Source: a bacterium EF100-94H03 bin56 (GTDB taxonomy: Bacteria; Pseudomonadota; Alphaproteobacteria; SP197). Taken from it: 64,000 nt of DNA. Under the pieces are notes generated by a model. The model was not told where the DNA came from, did not search any database, and was given only the letters and a program-made list of their open reading frames with translations. The translations under genes were made by a program, and so were the position numbers. The first letter of the stretch is position 1. Every line of letters starts with the position of its first letter. The DNA is taken from contig MPMV01000006.1 in NCBI GenBank assembly GCA_002238685.1, positions 79,663-143,662 of the forward strand, in the 5' to 3' direction. Positions 7,523 through 16,233 of the stretch are shown here, in pieces.

Positions 7523-9793
7523 ATGACCGCACCGCCTCTACCTGATTGGGCACGCACGACAATTATCGGTTACAGCGACCGCATTTCCGTGAAAGCCGGC
7601 GAGCGGATTGACTTCAAAGTGAGCTGCGAGGACGACGCGCCGGCCTTTCGTGCCGGGATCCTGCGCGTGATCTGTGGAGACCATCACCCGGACGGTCCCG
7701 GGCTCAAGCTCGAGCCGGTAGAGGTATCGATGGCAGGCGAGTATCCGGCATGCCGTCAGCCGATTCATGCCGGATCCTGTGTCGTGGTGCCCGGTACACC
7801 CGATCTGGGCGCCCTGCCCGGCTTCACGGTACTTGCTCTGATCTGGCCGACGTTGCCGGACCGCGGGCCGCAAGCCATTCTCTCCCAGTGGCTGGACGAA
7901 ACCGGTTGCGGGTTCATGCTGCACATCGACACCAGGGGGCACCTTGCAGCGACTCTCGGAGATGGACAAGGTTCATGCGAGACGGTTCGCAGCCGTCATG
8001 TACTGGAACCACGCACCTGGTACCTTGTTGCGGCGACCTACGATTGCACCACGAATGTCATTCAACTCCACAAGGAGCGGCTTTACGCCTGGCCTGGTGC
8101 CCTGACGCGCGATTGCGTGACTGCCGTGACGTCGACACCCATCGGTTGTCCTCGCGTACCGATGGTGATCGCCGGAAACTGTCTTTCGGCCGAGGTTCCG
8201 GGCCAGCTGATTGGCGCCCACTTCAATGGAAAGATCGACAGCCCCCGCTTGGCCAAGTGTCCGCTCGACCGGCTGGAAATGAACCTGATGCTGCGCGAAC
8301 CGCTCGATGCCGAGATCGAGCATTGCGTACTGGCCGCCTGGGATTTCTCCAGGGGCATCCAATCGGACTCGGTCACCGACATTTCGCCCAACAACCATCA
8401 TGGCGTGACGGTCAACCTGCCGGCGCGCGCCATGACCGGACACAACTGGACAGGGGAGATCATGGACTGGCAGGCAGCGCCCGAGCAGTACGGAGCCATA
8501 CACTTCCACGAGGACGATCTCTACGATGCCGGTTGGGCGACCAGTTTCACACTTGACGTGCCCGTCGACCTGCGCAGCGGAATCTATGCCGCGCGCGTCG
8601 AGACGCAGAGCGGACGCGACCACATCCCCTTTGTCGTGCGTCCCCGCAGCGGTCGACCTACGGCCGATGTCTGCTTCCTGTTCTCGAGCGCCACCTACAT
8701 GGCCTATGCGAACTCGCACAAGAACGTGGACGCGCCGACAGGCCGCGAGTTCGAATGCGGCAGTATGCTCGAGTTGAGGACGCACGACCTTTTCCTGAAC
8801 GCTCATCGGGAATACGGCTACTCAACCTATGACACGCACAGGGACGGCAGCGGCGTCTGCTACACCTCGCGCCTCCGGCCAATTCTCGACATGCGCCCTG
8901 ACAGCCATGTTGGTCAGGATGCACGCTGGAACTTCACGGCCGACACCCACATCACGGACTGGCTCGAGGTCGGGGATTACACGTATGACGTGATCACCGA
9001 CGAGGATCTGCATGACGAGGGGCTGGCGTTGATCTCGCCCTACCGCGTGCTTATCTCCGGCACGCATCCGGAGTACACCTCGCTTGCCATGTGGCGGGCC
9101 CTCAGCACCTACAGGGACCTTGGCGGACGGCTCATGTACCTGGGCGGCAACGGATTCTACTGGCGTGTCGCCTATCACCCCGATCTGCCCGGCGTACTGG
9201 AAGTCCGCCGCGCAGAGAACGGGCCGCGCGGCTGGGCTGCCGAGCCCGGCGAGTACTATCACAGCTTCACCGGCGAATACGGCGGGCTTTGGCGCTACCT
9301 GGGCCGTCCTCCACAGGCACTGGTCGGAGTCGGATTCTCAGCGGCCGGTTTCGACGTGTCATCCTACTACCGGCGACAGCCGGGAAGTTTCGATCAGCGC
9401 GCACGATTCATTTTCGAAGGGATAGGTGATGAGGAGCTGATCGGCGATTTCGGAGCGGCGGGCGGCGGAGCGGCCGGCTGGGAGATCGACATTCATGATG
9501 ACAGGTTGCAGGCGCCCCCCAACACGCTGGTCGTTGCCTCGTCGGAAAATCATTCCAACGCCTACGTCACCACTCCCGAGGATCCGGAAGGATGTTTCCT
9601 CCCGCTTGATGGTGTGCAGGATCCCAAGGCGCGCGCCGACATGGTATTCTTCGAATGTCCCAACGGTGGTGCCGTGTTTTCGACCGGCTCGATCGCGTGG
9701 GGACCCGCGCTGTCGTACAACGGCTACAACAACAATGTCTCGCGAATCACACGCAATGTGCTCGACCGGTTCCTCGATCCGTCCTCTTTCTAG
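7523..9793 (+). CDS. N,N-dimethylformamidase-type large subunit, paralogue 2
   Basis: A 756-residue paralogue of the preceding gene. Shared blocks run along the whole length (for example DFSRGIQ, ITDEDLHDEG, GGNGFYW, MVFFECPNGGAVFSTGSIAW). Tyr395, Tyr436, His515 and Glu517 have exactly the spacing (41 and 81 residues) that I recall for the iron ligands Tyr399, Tyr440 and Glu521 of dimethylformamidase, so the mononuclear iron site should form. The start at 7523 follows GAAGGA; an upstream in-frame start at 7469 lacks support. This copy keeps the canonical tyrosine-tyrosine spacing, so it may be the closer functional counterpart of the known enzyme. It lies 204 bases after its paralogue and just before the small-subunit gene. 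Confidence 0.82.
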   Translation: MTAPPLPDWARTTIIGYSDRISVKAGERIDFKVSCEDDAPAFRAGILRVICGDHHPDGPGLKLEPVEVSMAGEYPACRQPIHAGSCVVVPGTPDLGALPGFTVLALIWPTLPDRGPQAILSQWLDETGCGFMLHIDTRGHLAATLGDGQGSCETVRSRHVLEPRTWYLVAATYDCTTNVIQLHKERLYAWPGALTRDCVTAVTSTPIGCPRVPMVIAGNCLSAEVPGQLIGAHFNGKIDSPRLAKCPLDRLEMNLMLREPLDAEIEHCVLAAWDFSRGIQSDSVTDISPNNHHGVTVNLPARAMTGHNWTGEIMDWQAAPEQYGAIHFHEDDLYDAGWATSFTLDVPVDLRSGIYAARVETQSGRDHIPFVVRPRSGRPTADVCFLFSSATYMAYANSHKNVDAPTGREFECGSMLELRTHDLFLNAHREYGYSTYDTHRDGSGVCYTSRLRPILDMRPDSHVGQDARWNFTADTHITDWLEVGDYTYDVITDEDLHDEGLALISPYRVLISGTHPEYTSLAMWRALSTYRDLGGRLMYLGGNGFYWRVAYHPDLPGVLEVRRAENGPRGWAAEPGEYYHSFTGEYGGLWRYLGRPPQALVGVGFSAAGFDVSSYYRRQPGSFDQRARFIFEGIGDEELIGDFGAAGGGAAGWEIDIHDDRLQAPPNTLVVASSENHSNAYVTTPEDPEGCFLPLDGVQDPKARADMVFFECPNGGAVFSTGSIAWGPALSYNGYNNNVSRITRNVLDRFLDPSSF

Positions 9794-9835
9794 GCGACAT
9801 GGTGTTGGCCTGGTTAACCGGCGCGATCCCTAGGG

Positions 9836-10153
9836 GTGTTTGTGGTGCACAGGAAAGGCCCCGCCTATGACCGGGCCCTGGCGCAAGAGTTCCGTCGTCG
9901 TCCCTACGGGCGCCACAGCCCGGCGCTGCAACACCTGCTCAACACGTTTCGGTTGAATGCCGGAAAACCCTCCTACGTCCTGGTATGCCGGCAGCCGGGG
10001 CGAGAATGGTTGCTGGCAACCCTGGGAGAGCACCGTGGCGATCCGATCACGATTGTGGACAACCAGGTCTTTCACACGCGCGAGGAGGCGGAGTGGATGC
10101 GCTTCCGGTTACGCTGGAAAGCGGCGACAGGTGAAGACCCCGAAACCTACTGA
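9836..10153 (+). CDS. N,N-dimethylformamidase-type small (alpha) subunit
   Basis: This roughly 105-residue protein resembles the small subunit of dimethylformamidase, which packs against the large subunit in an alpha2beta2 enzyme. Recognisable features are PYGRHSPALQHLLNTFR, which corresponds to a GYRKHPSPYLQRVHNYFR-like stretch in the known subunit, then a strand with REW, and the C-terminal FHTREEAEWMRFRLR helix. No ATG is available near the N-terminus. GTG at 9836, 9842 or 9845 is likely, with AGGGG just upstream. Only one small-subunit gene accompanies the two large-subunit paralogues, so the two may share it. Confidence 0.75.
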   Translation: MFVVHRKGPAYDRALAQEFRRRPYGRHSPALQHLLNTFRLNAGKPSYVLVCRQPGREWLLATLGEHRGDPITIVDNQVFHTREEAEWMRFRLRWKAATGEDPETY

Positions 10154-10304
10154 CCTGAACTGCCGCGGCGAATGCCCGATCGCCAATCTGGCGTAACCGG
10201 ACAGCAATTGGATATACTGGCAAGCAGAGGTGGAATAGGGTGCTCGTGGGCTTGATCGCAGGTGCCTGCGGCATATCACGACAAGGTACCGGGAGGACGA
10301 ACTG

Positions 10305-10676
10305 ATGATTACGAAGCACAGGTTCAACGAAAGCGAACTCAAGCGTGTGGTTGTGCGCGGTGGCGAGTACGTCGACTGGTTGCAGATGGCAATTCACGAG
10401 CCAAGTTGTTCCGCTGCCTTCCAGGAGTTCAGACCGGATGAGAATCTTGGCTACTGGGTGTTCTGGTATGACCAGGTCCACTTTGCCCTCAAGGGCAGAG
10501 CCAAGTGTATCTATCGAGTGCCGCCGACTTACGACGAGGAGCACGAACTCGAGGTGGGAGAAGGCGACCTTTACCTCCTGCCCATCGGTTACCAGGCACG
10601 CTGGGAAGTAATCGGCGACGAGCCTTACCGTACGCTCTTCGTCAATATGCCCAACCCCAAATACTTCGAATTCTAG
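10305..10676 (+). CDS. Small cupin protein, copy 1
   Basis: This is a 123-residue single-domain cupin. The core reads FWYDQVHFALKG, then GDLYLLPIGYQARWEV and IGDEPYRTLFVNMP. The His-x-His pair of metal-binding cupins is absent, so any bound metal would need other ligands. A good ribosome site (GGGAGG, eight bases before ATG 10305) and a ten-base gap to the dehydrogenase gene place it in the amide-degradation cluster. It is clearly paralogous to the protein at 11616-12041. Its role, whether sensing, binding or isomerising an intermediate, is unknown. Confidence 0.75.
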   Translation: MITKHRFNESELKRVVVRGGEYVDWLQMAIHEPSCSAAFQEFRPDENLGYWVFWYDQVHFALKGRAKCIYRVPPTYDEEHELEVGEGDLYLLPIGYQARWEVIGDEPYRTLFVNMPNPKYFEF

Positions 10677-10686
10677 GGAGGTACAG

Positions 10687-11463
10687 ATGGGCAAGCTCGA
10701 CGGCAAGACCGCGCTTGTGACCGGCGGCAGCCGGGGACTCGGGGCCGGCATTGCCCTGGCCTTCGCCAATGAAGGGGCCAATGTCGCCGTCAACTACGTC
10801 AAGCGCAAGGACAAGGCTGATGAAGTAGTCGCAGCGATACGCGCGATGGGTCGCCGCGCCATTGCCGTTGAGGCCGACTGTACGCGCGAGAACGACGTTG
10901 AACGAATGGTCGATGCGGTCCTTGGAGAGTTCGGCGAGATTCGGATTCTGATGAACAACGCGGGCATCCTGACCCAGATGCGCTTCATCGACATGCCGCT
11001 GGCGGCCTGGGAGGAGATGATGGACTCGCACCTGCGCTCACATTTCCTGGTCACCAAGGCCTGCCTGCCCTCCATGTTGAAGCTCAGTCCTATGAACGGC
11101 GAGCGGCGCGCAGCCAAGATCATCACCATGAGTTCGGGTATCGGCCAGAAAGGCGGCGCCGGCGGCGCTACCATTGTCCATTACGTGACGGCCAAGGCCG
11201 GCATCATCGGCTTCACCAAGGCGCTGGCCGGCGAACTGGCGCCCCTCATCACGGTGAACGCCATCTCGCCTGGAACCCATCCTACCGATATCCTGGGCGA
11301 CCTTACCGAGGAGTGGAAGCGCGAGAAGGAAAAGCAGTTCCTGCTCGGTTTCGGCACGGTCGAGGATGTCGCGCTGACGGCGGCGTTCATCGCCTCGCCG
11401 GATTCCGACTACTACACCGGCCAGGTGCTCATGCCCAATGGCGGCGACGTGCTGAACGGTTGA
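10687..11463 (+). CDS. Short-chain dehydrogenase/reductase, FabG-like
   Basis: A 258-residue classical SDR that should use NAD(P)H in the cytoplasm. The Rossmann motif TGGSRGLG lies at residues 12-19, NNAG at 90-93, the catalytic serine at 149/150, and the Tyr-x3-Lys pair at 166/170 (YVTAK). The start at 10687 follows GGAGG. A flexible GGAGGA insert before the catalytic tyrosine is slightly unusual. Flanked by two paralogous cupins, it probably oxidises or reduces a product of the cluster rather than serving fatty-acid synthesis. Confidence 0.87.
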   Translation: MGKLDGKTALVTGGSRGLGAGIALAFANEGANVAVNYVKRKDKADEVVAAIRAMGRRAIAVEADCTRENDVERMVDAVLGEFGEIRILMNNAGILTQMRFIDMPLAAWEEMMDSHLRSHFLVTKACLPSMLKLSPMNGERRAAKIITMSSGIGQKGGAGGATIVHYVTAKAGIIGFTKALAGELAPLITVNAISPGTHPTDILGDLTEEWKREKEKQFLLGFGTVEDVALTAAFIASPDSDYYTGQVLMPNGGDVLNG

Positions 11464-11615
11464 CGATGGCGCAGGAGGCCATTTCCTGAGGTCCCGCGGC
11501 GGCGGACGTCATCTTCGTGCGGCCGTTCGGGCCAACTGTTCTTCGGCGAACCTCCGTGTGGGGCTGTCCCCGATCATCTCGGCCACCAGTATCTGCGATG
11601 AGGCGAGAGCGAACC

Positions 11616-12041
11616 ATGACCGACCATACCAAGATCCAGGTGCACCGGTACGACAGGGACCGAATGCAGCGTTTCGCTGCCTGGGCCGGCAAGACCGCAC
11701 CGTGGCTCAGCGGCGACATCGATACCCCGACGTGCTATGCTTCCTTTGAAGAATTTCGGCCGGAAGAACCGGCCGGCGACTGGTTCTACTGGTACGACGA
11801 GGTGGACTACGGCATCAGCGGGGAATGTGAGTGCATCTTCCGGTCCCCGCCAAATTTCGACGTCGAGCACCGCATGTATCTCAAGGCCGGCGATCTCTTC
11901 TTCATTCGTATCGGTACCATAGCCCGTTTCGAGGTGATCGGTGACGAGCCGTTTGTCCACCTCATCGTCCAGATGCCCCGCCCGCCCTATACCGCCGAGG
12001 AGGGCAGGCCGTCATTCACCTCCGACAACCCTGCAGGATGA
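11616..12041 (+). CDS. Small cupin protein, copy 2
   Basis: A 141-residue paralogue of the cupin at 10305-10676. Matching blocks are FWYDQVHF versus FYWYDEVDYG, CIYRVPPTYDEEH versus CIFRSPPNFDVEH, and an identical VIGDEP. ATG 11616 was chosen because homology begins just after it. An upstream in-frame start near 11517 would add a low-complexity N-terminus. It closes the amide-degradation cluster. Confidence 0.72.
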   Translation: MTDHTKIQVHRYDRDRMQRFAAWAGKTAPWLSGDIDTPTCYASFEEFRPEEPAGDWFYWYDEVDYGISGECECIFRSPPNFDVEHRMYLKAGDLFFIRIGTIARFEVIGDEPFVHLIVQMPRPPYTAEEGRPSFTSDNPAG

Positions 12042-12592
12042 TCCGGGTTCCAGACAGGTAGTGTTCATCGTCTTGACGCTGGACATCTGAATCCTGGACA
12101 GCCTGAGCATACAGGCGGTGCCCAGTAACGACGCGACTTGCGAGAAGACAGGCTGATGACACGGATGGTTGAGCCCATAGCGGCCTGCGATTTGTGCATG
12201 ACTTCCGGTCCGGTGTGGTGGCATGGCAGATGCGGAGAGCATCAGCCGGTGCCGTGGCGAGCGGCGCGCACATTCCCGGCGCCTCTCGACAATCTCTGTT
12301 GAGCGCACCATCCAGCAAGGTCGCAACCGTCCACGCGAAATGCCGTAGTCGACGAGTTCGTTGCATGGAGACGGAGATTCTCAAGGACGGCGATTGTGTG
12401 TGGCAACGACACGGTCTCCCCGCTCTACCGTCATGTCACGGCCGACCGGACGAGGGATGGACCAGGTCGAAATCTGCGACCCGGGAACGGAAGATGGCGT
12501 CGTGCCCTTTCATCTGTCCCTGCAACATACCGGCGTCTGTCCGGTTCGGGGTCTGCCAACCGTGTCAGGCGGGCTGGATTCGGTCAAGGGGG
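12042..12592. other. Convergent intergenic region, no gene recognised
   Basis: This 550-base stretch lies between the last cupin gene (plus) and the alpha/beta-hydrolase gene (minus). Several 70-120-codon frames are open but show no family resemblance, ribosome sites or consistent coding character. I found no convincing terminator hairpin with a T-run, tRNA or repeat. Confidence 0.4.
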
Positions 12593-13468
12593 TCAGGGTT
12601 GCGCGTGATGCAGGGCCAGGAACTCCAGGATCAGGTGCTGGACATCCGGGTGCCAGGAGAGGTGGTGCTTGGTGGCGAGGAAGTCCGGACGGCGGTAGAC
12701 GATCGAGGTGCTGGAGGGGCGGCCCTTCATGAAGGCTCCACAATCACCCTTGAGGTAGATGGACTGGAACCACGGATCCCCGGCACCCAGCAACGCCAGC
12801 ACGGGTTCGGTCGATGGCGCGTCCAGCCCTCGATACTCGTTCCAGCCGGCATGGCAGGTCCAGCCCTCGATGATGCGGGCGTTGACCGGTTCTCCCGTCA
12901 CCGTCGCTGTCGTGGTTCCCCCCTCACTGAATCCCCACAGAAAGATATTGTCAGGATCAACCCAGGCGAGACGCCGCGCCTGACTGATGGCCAGATTGGC
13001 CTCGGCCTGCCGCCAGCCCAGAACCGCTCGATGGAGTCCACCGATGTGACGCGCCGCATCACAGCTCCTGGGCTTGTTCTCGCGCGCGAAACTGTCCGGC
13101 ATGATGACTGCGTAGCCGGCCTCGCCAAGCAATCGCGCCGCGTCGTGGCTGATGCGACCGAGTCCGGCGCAGCCGTGCAGGTAGATGACGGTGGGATGCG
13201 GGGAAAGAGTCCTCTCCAGACGCGAGTCAATGTCCTCGATCCAGCCGCGGATCAGGCCTGACTCGTCTGGCACAATGACGAAGGCTCGCTGCCAGGTGCG
13301 CTGCAGATCCGCGTCGTCGAGCGTCGCATTGAGCGGTCCCGGCAGCACGAGGAGGAGAGCGAACACGACAACGGCTGCCATCTCCCGTGCCGCACGCACC
13401 GGATTCCAGGGCACGGGTTCCTGCAACGAAACAAGGCTGGACCTCCTTGCGGGATGGCAGCGGGTCAT
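12593..13468 (-). CDS. Dienelactone-hydrolase-like alpha/beta hydrolase, probably exported
   Basis: This 291-residue protein has an N-terminal hydrophobic segment (about residues 31-48, ending PGPLNA) that looks like a signal peptide. Translation may instead begin at the methionine just before it (13381). The hydrolase fold shows the oxyanion-type HGCAGLG (98-104), nucleophile Ser181 in GFSEGG, an acid candidate Asp231 in GAGDPW, and a late histidine around 268-273. ATG 13468 overlaps the stop of the ATPase gene by four bases, so it is the last gene of the amidase/Dpp operon. A periplasmic esterase or lactonase acting before or after uptake is an inference. Confidence 0.72.
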   Translation of the reverse strand: MTRCHPARRSSLVSLQEPVPWNPVRAAREMAAVVVFALLLVLPGPLNATLDDADLQRTWQRAFVIVPDESGLIRGWIEDIDSRLERTLSPHPTVIYLHGCAGLGRISHDAARLLGEAGYAVIMPDSFARENKPRSCDAARHIGGLHRAVLGWRQAEANLAISQARRLAWVDPDNIFLWGFSEGGTTTATVTGEPVNARIIEGWTCHAGWNEYRGLDAPSTEPVLALLGAGDPWFQSIYLKGDCGAFMKGRPSSTSIVYRRPDFLATKHHLSWHPDVQHLILEFLALHHAQP

Positions 13469-14391
13469 GATCGGGCAACCTCCTCGGCACGATGGCAGGC
13501 AGCGTACCCATTTCCCACCAGGCGCAACTCCGGTTCCTCCGCGTGGCAGCGATCGATACTCAGGGGGCAACGCCGGGCCAGGGCGCAGCCTTCAGGCGAG
13601 AGATCTCCGGGCACGCCGTCGAGGCGAAAGTCCTCCTCGTCGCCCAACGCGCGCGAGTAGGGGTGGCAGGGTCGATCGTGAAAGCGTCGCGCCGAATCCA
13701 CCTCGACAAAGCGGCCGGCATACATGACTGCGATGCGGTGTGAGACGTAACGCGTTGCCGCCAGGTCGTGGGAAATGAAGAGGGCGGCAAAGCGGTGTTC
13801 GGCCTGAAGGTCGATGATGAGATTCAGCACCTGTGTGCGCATGGAGATATCCAGTGCATTGACTGCCTCATCGAAGACAATGAAACGCGGGCGGGTGATG
13901 AGTGCGCGGGCGATGGCAATGCGCTGGCGTTGCCCACCGGATACCTCGTGCGGGAACCGCCGGGCGAAGCCTGGATCGAGACCCACCAGTTCGAGCATCC
14001 GGGCCACCCGGGCGTGGCGCTGCGGGTCCGACTTGCGACCCTGGATGACCAGGGGCTCCGCGACCGAGTGGCCGATCTTCAGTCGGGGATTGAGCGCCCA
14101 CTCCGGGTGTTGCAGCACCACGGCGCGAACGCCGGGCGGCAGACGGGATCCCGTTCCGAGAACGAGCCCCTCGAAAGTCACTTCGCCGGTGGTCGGGGTG
14201 AGGAGGCCAAGGCACAGGCGGCCGAGCGTGGTCTTTCCGGAACCCGATTCACCGACCAGCCCCACGGTCTCCCCGGAGGCGATGTCGAGATCGACGCCAT
14301 CCACCGCCCGGTTCGTGTGACGATCCCAGAAGGGCCCGGTCGCATAGGTCAGGGAGATTCCACGCAAGGTCACGACGGTTTCGGAGGCCAT
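13465..14391 (-). CDS. Oligopeptide/dipeptide ABC importer ATPase, DppF-like
   Basis: This is a 308-residue second ATPase of the Dpp-type importer. Walker A is GESGSGKT, the signature is VSGGQRQR, Walker B is IVFDEAVNALD, and the H-loop is ISHDLAATRYVS. The C-terminal cysteine-bearing oligo_HPY region (CALARRCPLS...C) binds an iron-sulfur cluster in relatives. The start at 14391 lies four bases after the previous stop. A much longer upstream frame is an artefact overlapping that gene. One oddity is that the usual DEP of Walker B reads DEA. Confidence 0.86.
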   Translation of the reverse strand: MASETVVTLRGISLTYATGPFWDRHTNRAVDGVDLDIASGETVGLVGESGSGKTTLGRLCLGLLTPTTGEVTFEGLVLGTGSRLPPGVRAVVLQHPEWALNPRLKIGHSVAEPLVIQGRKSDPQRHARVARMLELVGLDPGFARRFPHEVSGGQRQRIAIARALITRPRFIVFDEAVNALDISMRTQVLNLIIDLQAEHRFAALFISHDLAATRYVSHRIAVMYAGRFVEVDSARRFHDRPCHPYSRALGDEEDFRLDGVPGDLSPEGCALARRCPLSIDRCHAEEPELRLVGNGYAACHRAEEVARS

Positions 14392-14395
14392 CGGC

Positions 14396-15373
14396 TCACA
14401 TTCCCGATGACATCCCGGAACCACGCTCCGGGGCGGTGCCATCCGCATGGTGACAGGCGGCAAGCCGACCGCCAATCGGACGAAGGGGTGGTCGTTCACT
14501 CCGGCAGCGTTCATCGGCAAACGCGCAACGCGGCGCAAAACTGCACCCGGAGGCGGGTCCGGAGAGGACCGGCGGCATCCCCGGTATCGGAGCAAGACGC
14601 TCTCCCGGTCGCGCACCATCGTGCGCCGTTGCCAGCAACGCCCTGCTGTAGGGGTGCAACGGACGCGAGAAGACCCCGGCACTGTCTCCCAGTTCGACCA
14701 CACGGCCACCGTACATGACGCCAATGATCTCGCAAACGCGCGCCACAACGGGCAATTCGTGACTCAGCAGCACCAGTGCAGATCCGGTCTCGTTCTTGAG
14801 TGCGACCAGAAGATCGAGGATCTGTGCGCGCAGTGAGGTATCCAGCGCCGCCGTGGGTTCATCGGCAACGAGAAGGCGCGGGCGCCGGGCGATGGCCATC
14901 GCGATGACCGCACGTTGGGCCATGCCGCCCGACAGTTCGTGCGGCCAGGCGCGCGCGGCCCCTTTCGGCAGGCCAACCTGCTGCAGCAGCTCCGGCACAC
15001 GACCGACATCAGGCTGCCCCCCACAGGCAAGGGTGATCTGGCGGCCTATTCGCATCGTGGGATCCAGGGCAGCCATCGGACTCTGGAAGACGAATCCAAG
15101 GGACGTGCGGCGCAGGGCGCGGATACCCTCGTCGTCGAGGGCGAACACGGATCGACCATCCACTTCCAGATCCCCTGCGGCATGACGCACATTGGCGGGC
15201 AGGAGACGGCCGATGGCGAGACCCAGGGTCGACTTGCCCGAGCCGGATTCACCCACCAGGCCGAGAGAGCGGCCGGGCAACAATTCGAAGCTTGCGCCGT
15301 CAAGCGCCCGTACCACGCCACCCGGCATGGTGTAGTCGACGGCGAGGTCGCGGGCCCTGACAATCGCGTTCAT
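14396..15373 (-). CDS. Oligopeptide/dipeptide ABC importer ATPase, DppD-like
   Basis: This 325-residue ATPase has Walker A GESGSGKS, a Q-loop VFQSP, signature LSGGMAQR, Walker B LLVADEPTAALD and H-loop LLSHELPVV. A C-terminal oligo_HPY segment with cysteines (CSFAPRCAFADERC) follows. Its ATG overlaps the stop of the permease gene by four bases (ATGA). It pairs with the DppF-like subunit to drive import. Confidence 0.9.
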   Translation of the reverse strand: MNAIVRARDLAVDYTMPGGVVRALDGASFELLPGRSLGLVGESGSGKSTLGLAIGRLLPANVRHAAGDLEVDGRSVFALDDEGIRALRRTSLGFVFQSPMAALDPTMRIGRQITLACGGQPDVGRVPELLQQVGLPKGAARAWPHELSGGMAQRAVIAMAIARRPRLLVADEPTAALDTSLRAQILDLLVALKNETGSALVLLSHELPVVARVCEIIGVMYGGRVVELGDSAGVFSRPLHPYSRALLATAHDGARPGERLAPIPGMPPVLSGPASGCSFAPRCAFADERCRSERPPLRPIGGRLAACHHADGTAPERGSGMSSGM

Positions 15374-16233
15374 GTCAGGCGTCGTCCCTCGATCGGGTCC
15401 AGAGCATCACGCAGACCGTCGCCCACGAGATTGACCGACAAAATGGCGAGTGCCAGGACGATGCCGGCGGGAAACACCAGCCACGGTGCGATGCTCATGT
15501 AGGTCGCGCCAAGCTGAAGCAGTGAACCGAGCGAGGGATTGGGCGGCTGCGATCCCAGACCCAGGAAACTCAGCCCGCTCTCGATCAGCATGCCGATCGA
15601 GAGCGCATAGGTGAGCTGGACAATGGCAGCACCGGCAATGTTGGGCAGCAGGTGGACCGCCATGATGCGGACCGGCGAAGCACCAGCGACCTCGGCCACC
15701 GTGACGAACTCGCGCGACGCGATGCCAAGCGCCACCGAACGCACCGCTCGGATAAACAGCGGCAGGGTAGCGACAGTGATGACGGTGATGACAGCGAGCG
15801 TGCCCGGCCCGGCCAGCGATACCACCAGTAGTCCGAGAATGATCGGCGGAAAGGCGAACAGGACGTCGGCAAATCGGGCGATGAGGCCATCCGTGACGCC
15901 GCGCAGATAGGCCGCCAGGATGCCGATGGAGATGCCGATCACTCCTGTGAGGAGCACGGCTGCCCCCGACAGAAGGAAGGTCTCCAGGATTCCGCCAACG
16001 AGACGGGGGAGATGTGAACGCCCGAGTTCGTCGGTGCCCAATGGCAACGCGAGCGAGGGGGGCGAAAGCCTTGGACCGGCACCGATGGCAAGCGGATCGC
16101 CGATGGGCAGGAATGGTCCGAAAGCGCCTGCCAGCACAAGCAGCACCAGCATGATTGCGCCTGCGGCACTGAGCGGGTCGCTGCGGAGCAGTCGCCATGG
16201 GGAAGCCGCTGTTCCTTCGTGTTGTCCACTCAC
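15370..16233 (-). CDS. Dipeptide/oligopeptide ABC permease, DppC-like
   Basis: This is a 287-residue inner-membrane permease. I chose a GTG start at 16233 because its GTGA overlaps the stop of the upstream permease and gives the expected DppC length and N-terminus (SGQHEGTAASPW, then the first hydrophobic segment). The open frame continues much further upstream only as antisense-like low-quality sequence. Typical DppC blocks are GTDELGR, the EAA-like loop VAEVAGASPVRIMAVHLLPN, and SFLGLGSQPPNPSLG. Confidence 0.87.
   Translation of the reverse strand: MSGQHEGTAASPWRLLRSDPLSAAGAIMLVLLVLAGAFGPFLPIGDPLAIGAGPRLSPPSLALPLGTDELGRSHLPRLVGGILETFLLSGAAVLLTGVIGISIGILAAYLRGVTDGLIARFADVLFAFPPIILGLLVVSLAGPGTLAVITVITVATLPLFIRAVRSVALGIASREFVTVAEVAGASPVRIMAVHLLPNIAGAAIVQLTYALSIGMLIESGLSFLGLGSQPPNPSLGSLLQLGATYMSIAPWLVFPAGIVLALAILSVNLVGDGLRDALDPIEGRRLT

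Noticed and set aside
12361..12732. Possible 123-codon gene in the gap after the second cupin
   Set aside because: No ribosome site, no family features, and its 3' part is antisense to the alpha/beta-hydrolase gene.
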